Positions 8,499 through 16,623 are shown, counted from the stretch's first letter. The stretch is 64,000 bases of DNA from DATKWD01 sp963704815 (GCA_963704815.1 CAVPHU010000001.1:1302001-1366000), one strand, 5' to 3'. Notes: generated from the sequence alone by a model not told the origin. Numbers and translations: made by a program.

Positions 8499-10055
8499 TC
8501 AACCTACGTCGCGTCGGGCCAGGGCGGTCATGCCGACCAGCGCGAGTCCGGCCGCCACCGCGAGGAGGATCACGAGGGGCGCGATCTCGAGCGACTCGGC
8601 CGGGATGGCGGGTACGTGCTGGAACGGCGAGAGGTTTCGCACGGCGTCGGGAAGGTCGAGTGTCTCCGAGAGGAAGCCGACGACCGCGGTGAGCGCCACG
8701 CTCACCCACGCGATCAGACCCCACTTCGGCCGGATGCCGACGAGGGCGACGGTCAGCCCGGCCAGGACGTACAGCGCCGGCAGCATGGCCAGTGATGCCC
8801 CGAGCACCGGGAGGATCTCGCCGCCGTCGCCGACCCGCACGGCGTAGCCGAGGCCGATCAGGAGTCCGGCCGACAGCATCACGACGGCGGTGCCGCCGGC
8901 CGCGACGGCGAGCTGGCTCGACATCCACCGCTGCCGGCTCACCGGGGTGGCCAGCACGGGTTCAGCACGACCGTCGAGCTCCTCGGTCCGCAGTCGCAGC
9001 ACCGACGACACCGTGAACCCGGTGACCATCAGCGCGGTCATCAGCACGATGGTGGCCAGGAAGACCTCGGCCGGCGAGCCGATTCCGGCCAGGGCGAAGA
9101 ACTCGGCGGTCGCCTCGTTCTCGAGGAACTGATCGGCCTGGTCGGCGACGATGCCCATGAAGAAGCCCAGGACCCCGACCCCGACGATCCAACCCATCAT
9201 CGCCGGGCGTTGGAGCCGGGCAGCGAGGGCGAGCGGGGACGCGAGGCGGGGGCTCGCCGCGGCCGGCCCGGGCCGTTGGCGACGGAGCCCGGCGCCGAGG
9301 TCGCGGTTGCCCGCGAACGTGAGCGCGCCGGCGAGGAGCAGCCCGGCGCTCGAGAACAGCGGCAGGAGCACCCACCACTGTTCGTCGGCGTAGGCGCTGA
9401 TCGACTGTGCCCAGCCGAGGGGCGAGAGCCAGATCAACCACCCGGTGCCGAGGTCTCCGACGGCTCGAAGCAGGAACGACGCACCCAGCGCCACGCCGGC
9501 GCCCGCGGTGGCGGCCCGAGCGCTGCTGGCCGTCTGGGCGGTGACGGCGGCGACGCCGGTGAACGCGAGGCCGACACCGGCCGTCGCGGCGCCGAACGCC
9601 AGCGTTCCACCGGCCGGCAGCCCGACCGCCAACAGGGTGATCACGATCCCGCCGACGACGACGAGATCGATCAACCCGACCCAGAGGCACACGCTGGCCA
9701 GGGTCGTGTACCGACCGACCGGTGCGGCGCGGACCAGTTCGGCCCGATCGGTCTCCTCCTCGGCCCGGGTGTGGCGAACGACCAGAAAGATGCACATCAG
9801 GGCAACCGCGATGTAGGTGAACAGCATCATCTCGTTCATGACGATCGCCCCCTGGGTCGGATCGTCGAGGCCGTTCCCTGGGCCGGCAAAGGCCTTGAGC
9901 GCCGGGTCGATCTGCGAGAGATCGGCATAGGCCTGGATCTCGTCCGGCGTCTCGTAGAGGCCCATGACGCTGGCCGTCGACGCGGCGAAGACCCCGACCG
10001 TGGCCCCGAACCAGACCAGCCCCCGCAGCCGGTCGCGGCGGGTGAGGAAGCGCAT
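8499..10055 (-). CDS. ABC-2 type exporter permease, N-terminus probably frameshifted
   Basis: A 518-residue polytopic protein with about twelve helices in two homologous halves, resembling permeases of actinobacterial polyketide-antibiotic (tetronasin-type) exporters. It pairs with the ATPase encoded immediately upstream. The called ATG at 10055 probably lies inside the real gene. In the same frame the sequence reads LAGFGHL just before it, while a GTG overlapping the ATPase stop codon (GTGA) opens another frame for about 38 codons. A single-base indel in the C-run near 10140 would join the two. The GNAT gene follows. Confidence 0.87.
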   Translation of the reverse strand: MRFLTRRDRLRGLVWFGATVGVFAASTASVMGLYETPDEIQAYADLSQIDPALKAFAGPGNGLDDPTQGAIVMNEMMLFTYIAVALMCIFLVVRHTRAEEETDRAELVRAAPVGRYTTLASVCLWVGLIDLVVVGGIVITLLAVGLPAGGTLAFGAATAGVGLAFTGVAAVTAQTASSARAATAGAGVALGASFLLRAVGDLGTGWLIWLSPLGWAQSISAYADEQWWVLLPLFSSAGLLLAGALTFAGNRDLGAGLRRQRPGPAAASPRLASPLALAARLQRPAMMGWIVGVGVLGFFMGIVADQADQFLENEATAEFFALAGIGSPAEVFLATIVLMTALMVTGFTVSSVLRLRTEELDGRAEPVLATPVSRQRWMSSQLAVAAGGTAVVMLSAGLLIGLGYAVRVGDGGEILPVLGASLAMLPALYVLAGLTVALVGIRPKWGLIAWVSVALTAVVGFLSETLDLPDAVRNLSPFQHVPAIPAESLEIAPLVILLAVAAGLALVGMTALARRDVG

Positions 10056-10166
10056 GAGATGGCCGAATCCGGCCAGCGGGCGAGTCGGCGGTGCGTCTGC
10101 GCCCGGGCCGGGCTCGGTCGACGTCGCCGCTCGAGCGGGGGCGGTCGCCGCGAACGGGAACCGAGG

Positions 10167-11102
10167 TCACCCCGGCTCGGCCTCCCCGACGACCGCGAGA
10201 TCGTCGCCGTACTCGCGGAGGAACAACTCCTCGAGGGTCGGCGGCTGGCTCACGAGTGAGCGGATGCCGAACGTCGCGAGATGGCGCATGACCTCGTCGA
10301 GCGCCACGCTGTCGACCTCGAAGCGGACGTGGCTCTCGTCGGCCAGCAGTGCGTGAACGCCCGCGTGGGCATCGAGCCCGGTCACCGGCTGATCGGTGGA
10401 CACCGTGATGCTCGTGCGCGTCGTGGTCCGCAGCTCTTCGAGCGTGCCGTGCTGCACCACGCGGCCGTTCCGGATGATGGTCACCCGATCGCAGAGCTTT
10501 TCGACCTCGGCGAGGATGTGGCTCGACAGGAACACGGTGCGCCCCTCCTTGGCCACCTCGAGGATGCAGTCCTGGAACACCGTCTCCATCAGCGGGTCGA
10601 GGCCGGCGGTCGGCTCGTCGAGGATCAGCAGCTCGGCATCGGACGCGAGCGCGGTGACCAGCGCCACCTTCTGGCGATTGCCCTTCGAGTAGGTGCCGGC
10701 CTTCTTCCGCGGGTCGAGCTCGAACCGCTCGATCAACTCGTCCCGCTTGACCGTGTCGATGTCGCCGCGGAGGCGCCCGAAGTAGTCGATGATCTCGCCG
10801 CCGGACAGATTGGGCCAGAGGTTCACGTCGCCCGGCACGTAGGTCAGCCGACGGTGCAGCTCGACCGCGTCGTGCCACGGATCGCCGCCGAGCAGTCGGA
10901 CCTCGCCGCTGTCCTGCCTGAGCAACCCGAGCAACGTGCGGATCGTCACCGACTTCCCCGAGCCGTTGGGGCCCAGGTAGCCGTGCACCTCGCCGGTGGT
11001 CACCGTCAGGTCGAGACCGTCGAGCGCCCGGGTCGGGCCGAACGTCTTCACGACGTCATCGAGCGAGACAGCCGTGGTGGTCACCGGCCCATTGTGACCC
11101 AT
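10167..11102 (-). CDS. ABC transporter ATP-binding protein (exporter)
   Basis: A 311-residue ATPase with Walker A GPNGSGKS (about residues 44-51), the signature region YSKGNRQKVALV and Walker B LLILDEPTAGLD, followed by the H-loop SSHIL. A C-terminal extension of about 80 residues is typical of DrrA/antibiotic-exporter ATPases. It should energise the permease encoded downstream. Translation may start at the ATG at 11102 or at the GTG 18 bp further in. Walker A has Ser-Val where family members usually have Ala and Ser-Thr; the catalytic lysine is intact. Confidence 0.92.
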   Translation of the reverse strand: MGHNGPVTTTAVSLDDVVKTFGPTRALDGLDLTVTTGEVHGYLGPNGSGKSVTIRTLLGLLRQDSGEVRLLGGDPWHDAVELHRRLTYVPGDVNLWPNLSGGEIIDYFGRLRGDIDTVKRDELIERFELDPRKKAGTYSKGNRQKVALVTALASDAELLILDEPTAGLDPLMETVFQDCILEVAKEGRTVFLSSHILAEVEKLCDRVTIIRNGRVVQHGTLEELRTTTRTSITVSTDQPVTGLDAHAGVHALLADESHVRFEVDSVALDEVMRHLATFGIRSLVSQPPTLEELFLREYGDDLAVVGEAEPG

Positions 11103-11151
11103 CCCGATTCACCGGATTTCCCCGGGTAGTTGTGGGCGATGGCATCGAGCG

Positions 11152-11640
11152 GTGAACATGGCTCGATGTCCCGCGTCCGCCACTGGATCCGGCAAGTTCC
11201 GGAACAATCCAGCTTCGCTCCGGAACGCGACGGCCCTGCTCATCAGCATCATGGTCGTGGTCGTGCTCATCGGCGCCGCCATCATGCGGATCTCCAACCG
11301 GGACGAGTACCCGACGTTCGCCAAGGCGTTGTGGTTCACGCTTCAGACGATCACGACCGTCGGGTACCGCGATGTGACGCCGACCGAGACCATCGGGCGG
11401 GTGATCGCCAGCGTGGTGATGCTCACCGGGATCGCACTCGTGACGGTGGCCACGGCGGCGTTCGTCGAAGCCGCGCGGGCGAGGACACGGTTGACCGAGC
11501 ACGGAGCCGAAGAGGCGACCCTCGCCCGCCTCGAGGCCTCGCTCGGCGACATCGCATCGCGACTCGAGCGGCTCGAATCGACGCTCGGCACCGATCTCGG
11601 GCACGCAGGCACCACGACCCGGGAGAATCCTGATGGGTGA
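11152..11640 (+). CDS. Two-TM potassium-channel-like protein with altered filter
   Basis: A 162-residue protein with the KcsA-like plan: TM1 at about residues 29-47, a pore helix and filter reading TITTVGYRDVTP, TM2 at about 84-108, and a short C-terminal coiled coil (RLEASLGDIASRLERLEST). The filter normally reads TVGYGD; here the second glycine codon is CGC (Arg). Either conduction is altered or lost, or this is a sequence error. The gene overlaps the next one by 8 bp, implying joint transcription. The GTG start at 11152 has an in-frame ATG two codons later. Confidence 0.85.
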   Translation: MNMARCPASATGSGKFRNNPASLRNATALLISIMVVVVLIGAAIMRISNRDEYPTFAKALWFTLQTITTVGYRDVTPTETIGRVIASVVMLTGIALVTVATAAFVEAARARTRLTEHGAEEATLARLEASLGDIASRLERLESTLGTDLGHAGTTTRENPDG

Positions 11641-12304
11641 GGCAATCGGCGCCACGCTCGGCTACGCCGTCGGCATCGCAGTGAGCCCGATCCCGATCGC
11701 GGCGGTCATTCTCATGCTGTTCTCCGGGCGAGCCCGGTCCAACAGTCTCTCGTTCATGGTCGCCTGGGTGATGGGCATCGCAGCCGTGACCACCGTGGCC
11801 ATGCTCGTGCCGGGCCTGTCGTCGGACGACTCGCAGCCGAGCGACACCACCGGCTGGATCAAGCTCGTGCTCGGCCTCCTGCTGGCCGCGATGGCCGTTC
11901 GCCAATGGAGGGGCCGACCGGGACCCGGCGACGAGCCGGCCATGCCGGGTTGGATGGAATCGATCGACAGCTTGAAGCCGGGCGCCGCGTTCGGGCTCGG
12001 ACTCCTGCTCTCTGCCGTCAACCCGAAGAACCTCTTGCTGGCGGTCGCAGCGGGAGCGACGATCGGGTCCTTCGACCTCACGGGCGGAACGGCCGCCGGT
12101 GCCGCCGCCGTGTTCGTCGTCATCGCCGCCCTGACCGTTGTCGTTCCCGTGCTCTCCTATCTCCTCGCGGGCGACCGTCTCGAGGCGACCCTCGATCGCA
12201 CGAAGGACTGGCTCATCGCCAACAACTCGGTCGTGATGGCCGTGTTGTTCCTGGTGTTCGCCTTCAGCCTGGTAGGCGATGCGATCGAGATCCTGACAGC
12301 CTGA
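11633..12304 (+). CDS. GAP family (Sap-like) membrane protein
   Basis: A 223-residue protein with six hydrophobic helices. The N-terminal block YAVGIAVSPIPIAAVILML and the mid-protein SAVNPKNLLLAVAAG are characteristic of the actinobacterial GAP/Sap family related to LysE-type exporters. In mycobacteria, relatives help move glycolipids across the membrane; the substrate here is unknown. It is translationally coupled to the ion-channel gene. The 157 bp that follow it, before the lipoprotein gene on the opposite strand, hold nothing I can assign. Confidence 0.85.
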   Translation: MGEAIGATLGYAVGIAVSPIPIAAVILMLFSGRARSNSLSFMVAWVMGIAAVTTVAMLVPGLSSDDSQPSDTTGWIKLVLGLLLAAMAVRQWRGRPGPGDEPAMPGWMESIDSLKPGAAFGLGLLLSAVNPKNLLLAVAAGATIGSFDLTGGTAAGAAAVFVVIAALTVVVPVLSYLLAGDRLEATLDRTKDWLIANNSVVMAVLFLVFAFSLVGDAIEILTA

Positions 12305-12461
12305 TGCTCCGACTCCCGGTCGAGTCGGACGCACCGTTGCCGCTGATGGATGGATCGACCGTGCCCGACATCGAACGGGTCAGGACCGTCCTCGCAACCG
12401 AGACCGGCCTGAGTGGCCGGCGACGGCTCGACCGGAGAGCGGAGATCGACTCCGGCCTCGG

Positions 12462-13064
12462 TCAGCAGCTGGCTTCGACCGTTGCGGTGGTGTCGGTGCC
12501 GTGCGGCCCGCCGGGAATGACCTCGCTGAACTCGACGTCGCCGGACACGTTGCCGCCGTCGATCGTCAGGGCATCGAGGGATTCTCTCGATGCCTGGTAG
12601 AGGATCTGCTCGTTCTGACCGCCCTCGTCGAAGTCGCCTTCCAGCGTGCCGACGGCGACGGCGACCTCGTCCTCGAACCCGAGCCGTGCGAGGGTGAAGC
12701 GGAACTCGCCGTCGGAGGTCGCACCCGCGAGGTCGTAGCCGCCATCCAACGGAATGGTCGCGGGGTCGGTGTCGAACGTGTCACAGCTTGTGGTCTCGAA
12801 CTCGTAGACGGTGCCGTCGGCCATCGTCAGCGTCGCCGTCCCATCGCCACCCGAGCTGTCAGGGGTGGGTGCATCGTCGTTCGAGTCCGCATCGTCGTTC
12901 GAGTCCGCATCGTCGTTCGGTGCGCTGCTCGAACCGTCGCCACCTTCGGCCGCTCCGCTGTCGTCGTCCGACGAGCCGCACGCGCTGAAGGCCAACAGTG
13001 CAGCAACAGCGACTGCGGCCAGTACGCGGGCCGAGAGTCGGGTGAAGGTGCCGGTTGGTTCCAT
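12462..13064 (-). CDS. Secreted lipoprotein with low-complexity linker
   Basis: A 200-residue protein. The N-terminal signal peptide ends in the lipobox AFSAC, so the mature protein should be lipid-anchored on the outer face of the membrane. Next comes an acidic Ser/Asp/Asn-rich linker with a repeated DADSND motif (DNA repeat at 12871-12920). The folded domain from about residue 75 begins GTATLTMADGTVYEFETTSC and ends in cysteine; these cysteines may form a disulfide. It resembles small lipoproteins often seen in acidimicrobial genomes. No function can be assigned. Confidence 0.82.
   Translation of the reverse strand: MEPTGTFTRLSARVLAAVAVAALLAFSACGSSDDDSGAAEGGDGSSSAPNDDADSNDDADSNDDAPTPDSSGGDGTATLTMADGTVYEFETTSCDTFDTDPATIPLDGGYDLAGATSDGEFRFTLARLGFEDEVAVAVGTLEGDFDEGGQNEQILYQASRESLDALTIDGGNVSGDVEFSEVIPGGPHGTDTTATVEASC
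12871..12920. repeat. 18-bp in-frame tandem repeat inside the lipoprotein gene
   Basis: GCATCGTCGTTCGAGTCC is present at 12871-12888 and 12889-12906, and a third partial copy follows. On the coding strand it encodes a repeated six-residue Asp/Asn/Ser/Ala unit in the linker behind the lipobox. Such repeats change length easily by slippage without disturbing the reading frame. Confidence 0.9.
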
Positions 13065-13134
13065 CCGCGGAACCTAATCGGCCGAGGACCGCACCGGGTG
13101 CCAGTCAGTGAAGATGACCGCGCACAGCCGGCGC

Positions 13135-13908
13135 TCAGAACAGATGACGATGGAAGAACTCCGTGGCGGCTGCCCGCTCGAAGCGCGGGACCTCGATGTG
13201 GCCCCCTGGATTGAGATGGAGGGTCTTGTCCGCTGAGCCGATCGCGTCCCACAAGGCCATGCCCGCGTCGCGGGTCATCAGCTCGTCTTCGGACTGGAGC
13301 AGGAACAGGACCGGCACCGTGATGTCAGCTGCCAGCTTCGCCTGCGGATCCTCCGACGAGCGCAGGGCGTTCAGACCCAACACCGCCGCGGTGATCCTCG
13401 GCTCGCTGGCGACCAGCGGCAGGCCGTGCGCTGTCCCCATCGAGAGCCCCCAATAGCCGAACGGCCCGGACGACCAGGCCGGTTCTCGTTCGAGGTCGTC
13501 GATCAGCGCCTTCCACTCTGCGACATGACCCGGGGTCAGTGCGGCGAGCCTCGCCGCCCACGACTTCGACACCCCCCGGGGGCGTTCGTCGGCATCTTCG
13601 CCCAGCCGCCGCTCGAGCCCGCTCCGCACCTTGGCCGCTGCATCGGGATCGCTGACGCGGTCGCCGTGCTCGGGCGCATCGAGCGCAATCGCTCCGACGC
13701 CCAGGTGCCGGACCAGCGTTCGGGCCAACGCCAGCACGTTCGGTGCCCGCTTCTCCTGCGTCCCACCGTGTCCGATGAGCACCGTGGGATGTGCTGCCGT
13801 CGGCTCCTCGGGCAACCAGTGGATGCCGGGCACCACCTCGTCACCCACCTTCAGGTCGATGCGACGCTCGACGACTCCCCTCGCCACCACTTCGCTGACG
13901 ATGTCCAT
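13135..13908 (-). CDS. Alpha/beta hydrolase (dienelactone-hydrolase-like)
   Basis: A 257-residue hydrolase starting at the ATG at 13906-13908. After a beta-rich start, the oxyanion segment reads VLIGHGGTQEKR (about residues 44-55) and the nucleophile elbow reads GLSMGTA. The acid is probably in LQSEDELM and the catalytic histidine in NPGGHIEVP, near the C-terminus. It resembles family-S9/dienelactone-hydrolase-type esterases; the substrate is unknown. The 225 bp upstream, to the tRNA scar at 14134, show no gene. Confidence 0.85.
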   Translation of the reverse strand: MDIVSEVVARGVVERRIDLKVGDEVVPGIHWLPEEPTAAHPTVLIGHGGTQEKRAPNVLALARTLVRHLGVGAIALDAPEHGDRVSDPDAAAKVRSGLERRLGEDADERPRGVSKSWAARLAALTPGHVAEWKALIDDLEREPAWSSGPFGYWGLSMGTAHGLPLVASEPRITAAVLGLNALRSSEDPQAKLAADITVPVLFLLQSEDELMTRDAGMALWDAIGSADKTLHLNPGGHIEVPRFERAAATEFFHRHLF

Positions 13909-14133
13909 GTGTGCTCCCTGCGTTGCTTCGACCCCAGCCTGCCAGCCCCGGTTCGCTCGTGCGTCGGGACGAGCGGAGGCGAACCTGAGCGCATGCGAAG
14001 CACGGGTCGGAGTGTGATTCGCTGCCGAACTCACGCTCGTACCAGTCGGCAACGTCGTCGTGTCGAGCTCGTCCCACGTCTGAGAGCATCGCCTCGTCGC
14101 CCGCCGGTCACAGCGCAACTCCTGTTCACCGGG

Positions 14134-14204
14134 TGCCCGGGACGGGATTTGAACCCGCTCGTCCGCATGGAATTCCGATCGTTCGTTCGCGCCTCGTTCG
14201 CAAG
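14134..14204. other. tRNA-Leu 3'-end scar plus a 48-bp duplicated block (old attachment site)
   Basis: 14134-14158 repeats the T-arm and 3' acceptor strand of the tRNA-Leu gene with one difference in the acceptor. Directly after it, 14157-14204 matches 15511-15558 at about 43 of 48 positions, including GATCGTTCGTTCGCGCCTCG. At 15365 a longer tRNA copy also stands upstream of this block. This is what remains after repeated integration at one tRNA gene: an older, decayed attachment site with its neighbouring element sequence. Confidence 0.65.
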
Positions 14205-14255
14205 AGCGCCGACGCTGACCACGTCCTCGAACCGGCGACGGTCGACGTCGGCGAG

Positions 14256-14780
14256 TCAGGCGGCTGTCGCCACCTTGACCAGCCTCTGCAGTCCTTTCTC
14301 ACCGAGTGCACGCCCGCCTCGGCGGAGCGCGAGTGCTCCGTTGACGGCTTGGAGCACTGCGCTGTTCTCGGCGTCGTAGTCGACGCCAGCCCATTCGGCG
14401 ACCTCGGACCACGACCACACCCGACCATGGCCACGGGTCCGGCCGAGCGGCTGCGGGAACGTGCCGTCGCCTCGGTCGCCGGCGATGAGCTGGTTCACCG
14501 ACTGGCGGCTGCGGGCGAGCCGCTCGGCGATGTCGTTGACCGACACGAGATCCTCCTCGTCGACACGTCGCACGCTCAGCCCATCGACCGACTCCACGGC
14601 CTCGACCGCGGAGAGGACGGCTTCGAGGAGGCTGTCGGCGTCACGATCGAAGTCGCCGTACGAGATCGTCGAGCCGTGCGAGAACGTGGCGTCGTCGCAG
14701 CCGGCCTCGAACAGGGCATTGATGCACTCGTCGGTGCCGGCGTCGCCGTCGATGACGAGCGTGAAGGTGTAGGTGGTCAT
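14256..14780 (-). CDS. HTH protein, second gene of a HicA-like putative toxin-antitoxin pair
   Basis: A 174-residue protein starting at the ATG at 14778-14780. That codon overlaps the stop of the upstream small gene (ATGA). Residues 1-80 form a small alpha/beta domain (TYTFTLVIDGDAGTDECINA, then AGCDDATFSHG). Residues about 85-130 are a helix-turn-helix (VSVNDIAERLARSRQSVNQL), and the C-terminal helices contain WSWSEVAEW. I recognise this as the usual partner of the short HicA-like protein encoded upstream. The pair is common in actinobacteria but, to my knowledge, not characterised. An antitoxin/autoregulator role is an inference. Confidence 0.7.
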   Translation of the reverse strand: MTTYTFTLVIDGDAGTDECINALFEAGCDDATFSHGSTISYGDFDRDADSLLEAVLSAVEAVESVDGLSVRRVDEEDLVSVNDIAERLARSRQSVNQLIAGDRGDGTFPQPLGRTRGHGRVWSWSEVAEWAGVDYDAENSAVLQAVNGALALRRGGRALGEKGLQRLVKVATAA

Positions 14781-15010
14781 TTCACTTCTTCCGCGTGCGG
14801 GCAACGATCGACGTTGCGGCGAATCTGACGAGCGTGATTCGCAGGCACCCGCGGCGTCGACCAGATCGACGTCGGCGGCGTGCAGTCACCAGGGCAGACG
14901 GCGACGCCCCATCGGTGACCCGACGCGGTGTCGGTCACCGTCCAGCCGTGTGCCTCGGCGTACTGCAACGCGTCCTCGACCTCCTTCTTCGGGTGGCGCT
15001 TACGTGCCAC
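14777..15010 (-). CDS. Small HicA-like protein, putative toxin of the pair
   Basis: A 77-residue basic protein that starts MARKRHPKKEVEDALQYAE, then has SGHRWGVAVCP and ends with SIWSTPRVPANHARQIRRNV. The size, the GxH-type loop on a small double-stranded-RNA-binding-like fold and the coupled HTH partner resemble HicA mRNA interferases. Sequence similarity to classic HicA is weak, however. The gene overlaps its partner by 4 bp. It sits in the remnant between two tRNA-derived sites, so it is mobile-element cargo. Toxicity is not shown by the sequence. Confidence 0.6.
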   Translation of the reverse strand: MARKRHPKKEVEDALQYAEAHGWTVTDTASGHRWGVAVCPGDCTPPTSIWSTPRVPANHARQIRRNVDRCPHAEEVK

Positions 15011-15130
15011 CTCAGAGGCTCACTCTACGACGAGCGTTGACAATTGGAAACAGGTTCTTCGCGGTGGCGGCCATCGCCGTCACGGTACGCAGAGGTACCG
15101 ACAGCAACGCTCGCGCTGGCACCCGCCATC

Positions 15131-15312
15131 TCAGCGACCGAGGGCCTCCCGACTCGGGGCCTCGCGGGCGAAGGCGTCGAAGCGCTGGCGCATCAGCTCG
15201 ATGTCGGCCTCGGTCCGAGCCTCGTCGAAGTGCTGTTGCGCCTGGTCCACCTCGTCGAGCCACGGGCGCGCTTGGTCCAGCGCGTCCTCGTACCTGGCTC
15301 GGGCATCGAGGA
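15131..15312 (-). pseudogene. Second copy of a TrwC/MobF relaxase C-terminal tail
   Basis: About 58 residues in one open frame (YEDALDQARPWLDEV, RTEADIELM, RFDAFAREA) closely match the C-terminus of the relaxase gene at 16727-19681, with clear but imperfect DNA similarity to 16735-16905. The stop codon is preserved. No other part of the relaxase is nearby. The fragment shows that a second, related element once occupied this tRNA site and was mostly deleted. Confidence 0.8.
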
Positions 15313-15364
15313 TTGGGCGACATCCGACCACTGACCGATCAGAGAATGATTCCTGGTCACAGGG

Positions 15365-15418
15365 TGCCCGGGGCGGGATTCGAACCCGCACGCCGCCGTA
15401 GCGGCCGAGGGGTTTAAG
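15365..15418. repeat. Left attachment site: duplicated tRNA-Leu 3' half
   Basis: Fifty-four bases run from the tRNA discriminator base to the anticodon loop (ending GGGGTTTAAG on the plus strand). They match 24310-24363 except for two substitutions (C/T in the T-loop and T/G in the variable arm). Integration from the anticodon loop to the 3' end is the standard pattern for tyrosine-recombinase elements, because it leaves the tRNA gene functional. Confidence 0.9.
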
Positions 15419-15510
15419 ACATTGAAATACACTGATGTTCGGTATCGGATTATGCCGGAAAATGCCGTCTGATCAGGGGTTTCGCCGCATCGGCGTATCA
15501 GGCCATGTCG

Positions 15511-15558
15511 GCTCGTCCGGATCGGATTTCGATCGTTCGTTCGCGCCTCGTTAGCAAG
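15511..15558. repeat. 48-bp block duplicated from the neighbouring old attachment site
   Basis: This block matches 14157-14204 at about 43 of 48 positions, and its last 28 bases differ at only one position. It contains CTCGTTAGCAA (15547-15557), which recurs identically at 24226-24236 next to the integrase start. Its conservation on the element side of two tRNA-derived sites fits an attP arm region where integrase or excisionase binds. Confidence 0.65.
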
Positions 15559-15580
15559 GGGCCTGGGTTGGCAGGCCCCT
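15557..15580 (-). terminator. Possible terminator hairpin after the 15616 gene
   Basis: AGGGGCCT (15557-15564) and AGGCCCCT (15573-15580) form a perfect 8-bp stem with an 8-base loop, 36 bp downstream of the stop codon at 15616 on the minus strand. There is no following U-run, so intrinsic termination is uncertain, but the position fits a transcript 3' end. Confidence 0.45.
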
Positions 15581-15615
15581 CTAACATCAACCGAGCTGGC
15601 GCACCGTGACTGAGC

Positions 15616-16266
15616 TCATTCGTCGACGATCCACTCCTTGAAGTCGACGTCGATGATGTCGTCTGCCGTGAAGCGAACACCATCCCCGTAGCCAAGCCGC
15701 GGAAACCCGATCGGCGTGTTGTTCATTCGTCCGACGAACCCACGGCGGGTTCGTCGCTCGACCCTCACCCACATTCGTTCGCCCCAATCATCTGAGGCTT
15801 CGAACATCAACTTGACCGAGTCACCCGGCTCGAGGAATGCCTTGTCTTCTTGGGCCGGGATCTCGAACGATTCGGGGTACATGCGGTTCATCTCGACGCC
15901 GGACTGAAGCGTCCATGACGTGCGGGCGGCGCTGAGACACTCGCGGATCGCCCAGTAGAAGCGAGCACCGATGGGCACCTCCTCGATGACCTCCAGCAGG
16001 TCGTTTCTGATCGCTTGCGAGCGGAAGGTCCGTCGGATCGCCAATCGGGCGACCGAGTCCAACCGGCCGCAAATCCTTGCTCCCAACCCTTCGAAGATCG
16101 CCACCTCCAGCTGCTCCGCCACCCACAGCGGACGCTCCCACCACGGGACTGCATATAGCTCCGCCTGCAGCTCTTTCCGACGAGGGTCGTCGTGGGGGAA
16201 CAGGAGAAGGATTCCTCGAAGTGCAGTGCCGGGAAGCAGCCCGAACAGCAGCGCGGCCATCAGCAC
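15616..16266 (-). CDS. Membrane-anchored protein with a DUF2314-like C-terminal domain
   Basis: A 216-residue protein. The first 25 residues are a hydrophobic helix (LMAALLFGLLPGTALRGILL), a charged helical region follows, and a compact beta-rich C-terminal domain covers about residues 140-210. That domain includes GDSVKLMFEASDDWGERMWV and RMNNTPIGFPRLGYGDGVRF, a pattern like the DUF2314 domain; the role of that family is unknown. A frame that starts immediately at the PadR stop (MSQLMSLANRLAD) merges into this one if one base is shifted, so the true start may be near 16315. It is coupled to the PadR gene. Confidence 0.6.
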   Translation of the reverse strand: MLMAALLFGLLPGTALRGILLLFPHDDPRRKELQAELYAVPWWERPLWVAEQLEVAIFEGLGARICGRLDSVARLAIRRTFRSQAIRNDLLEVIEEVPIGARFYWAIRECLSAARTSWTLQSGVEMNRMYPESFEIPAQEDKAFLEPGDSVKLMFEASDDWGERMWVRVERRTRRGFVGRMNNTPIGFPRLGYGDGVRFTADDIIDVDFKEWIVDE

Positions 16267-16302
16267 GGTCTGCCAGCCGATTCGCGAGACTCATCAACTG
16301 AC

Positions 16303-16614
16303 TCATGCCCATGCCCCCGGCGTCAACCAATCGAAACGGGGCTCGCCCGCGGCTTCGGCCAGCATCAAGCGGGCCTCGCCCACGCCGCTCCCCGTGAGCA
16401 CGTAGTAGCGGCGCGGTGGCCGCCCATGGTCAGCAGATGCCGGGTCTTCCCAGCCATCGTCTAGCCACCCCGCTTCATGCAGCCGTCGGAGGATCGGATA
16501 CAGGACCCCTGATCGGAGCCCGGCCCTCTTCTGGAGGTCGTAGCCCCAGTGCTGTCCAGTCGGGTCTTCGAGCAGCGCCTCGAGAACCCGGATCAATGCC
16601 TGCGTCTTTCGCAC
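16303..16614 (-). CDS. PadR family transcriptional regulator
   Basis: A 103-residue PadR-type winged-helix protein. The recognition region reads HWGYDLQKRAGLRSGVLYPI and the wing contains PPRRYYVLTGSG, both close to the family consensus. A short C-terminal helix allows dimerisation. A 12-bp palindrome CTACCTAGGTAG lies 9 bp upstream of the start, a plausible autoregulatory operator. It is followed, with essentially no gap, by the membrane-anchored protein gene, so the two form an operon within the mobile element. Confidence 0.88.
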   Translation of the reverse strand: MRKTQALIRVLEALLEDPTGQHWGYDLQKRAGLRSGVLYPILRRLHEAGWLDDGWEDPASADHGRPPRRYYVLTGSGVGEARLMLAEAAGEPRFDWLTPGAWA

Positions 16615-16623
16615 GCCCGTACT

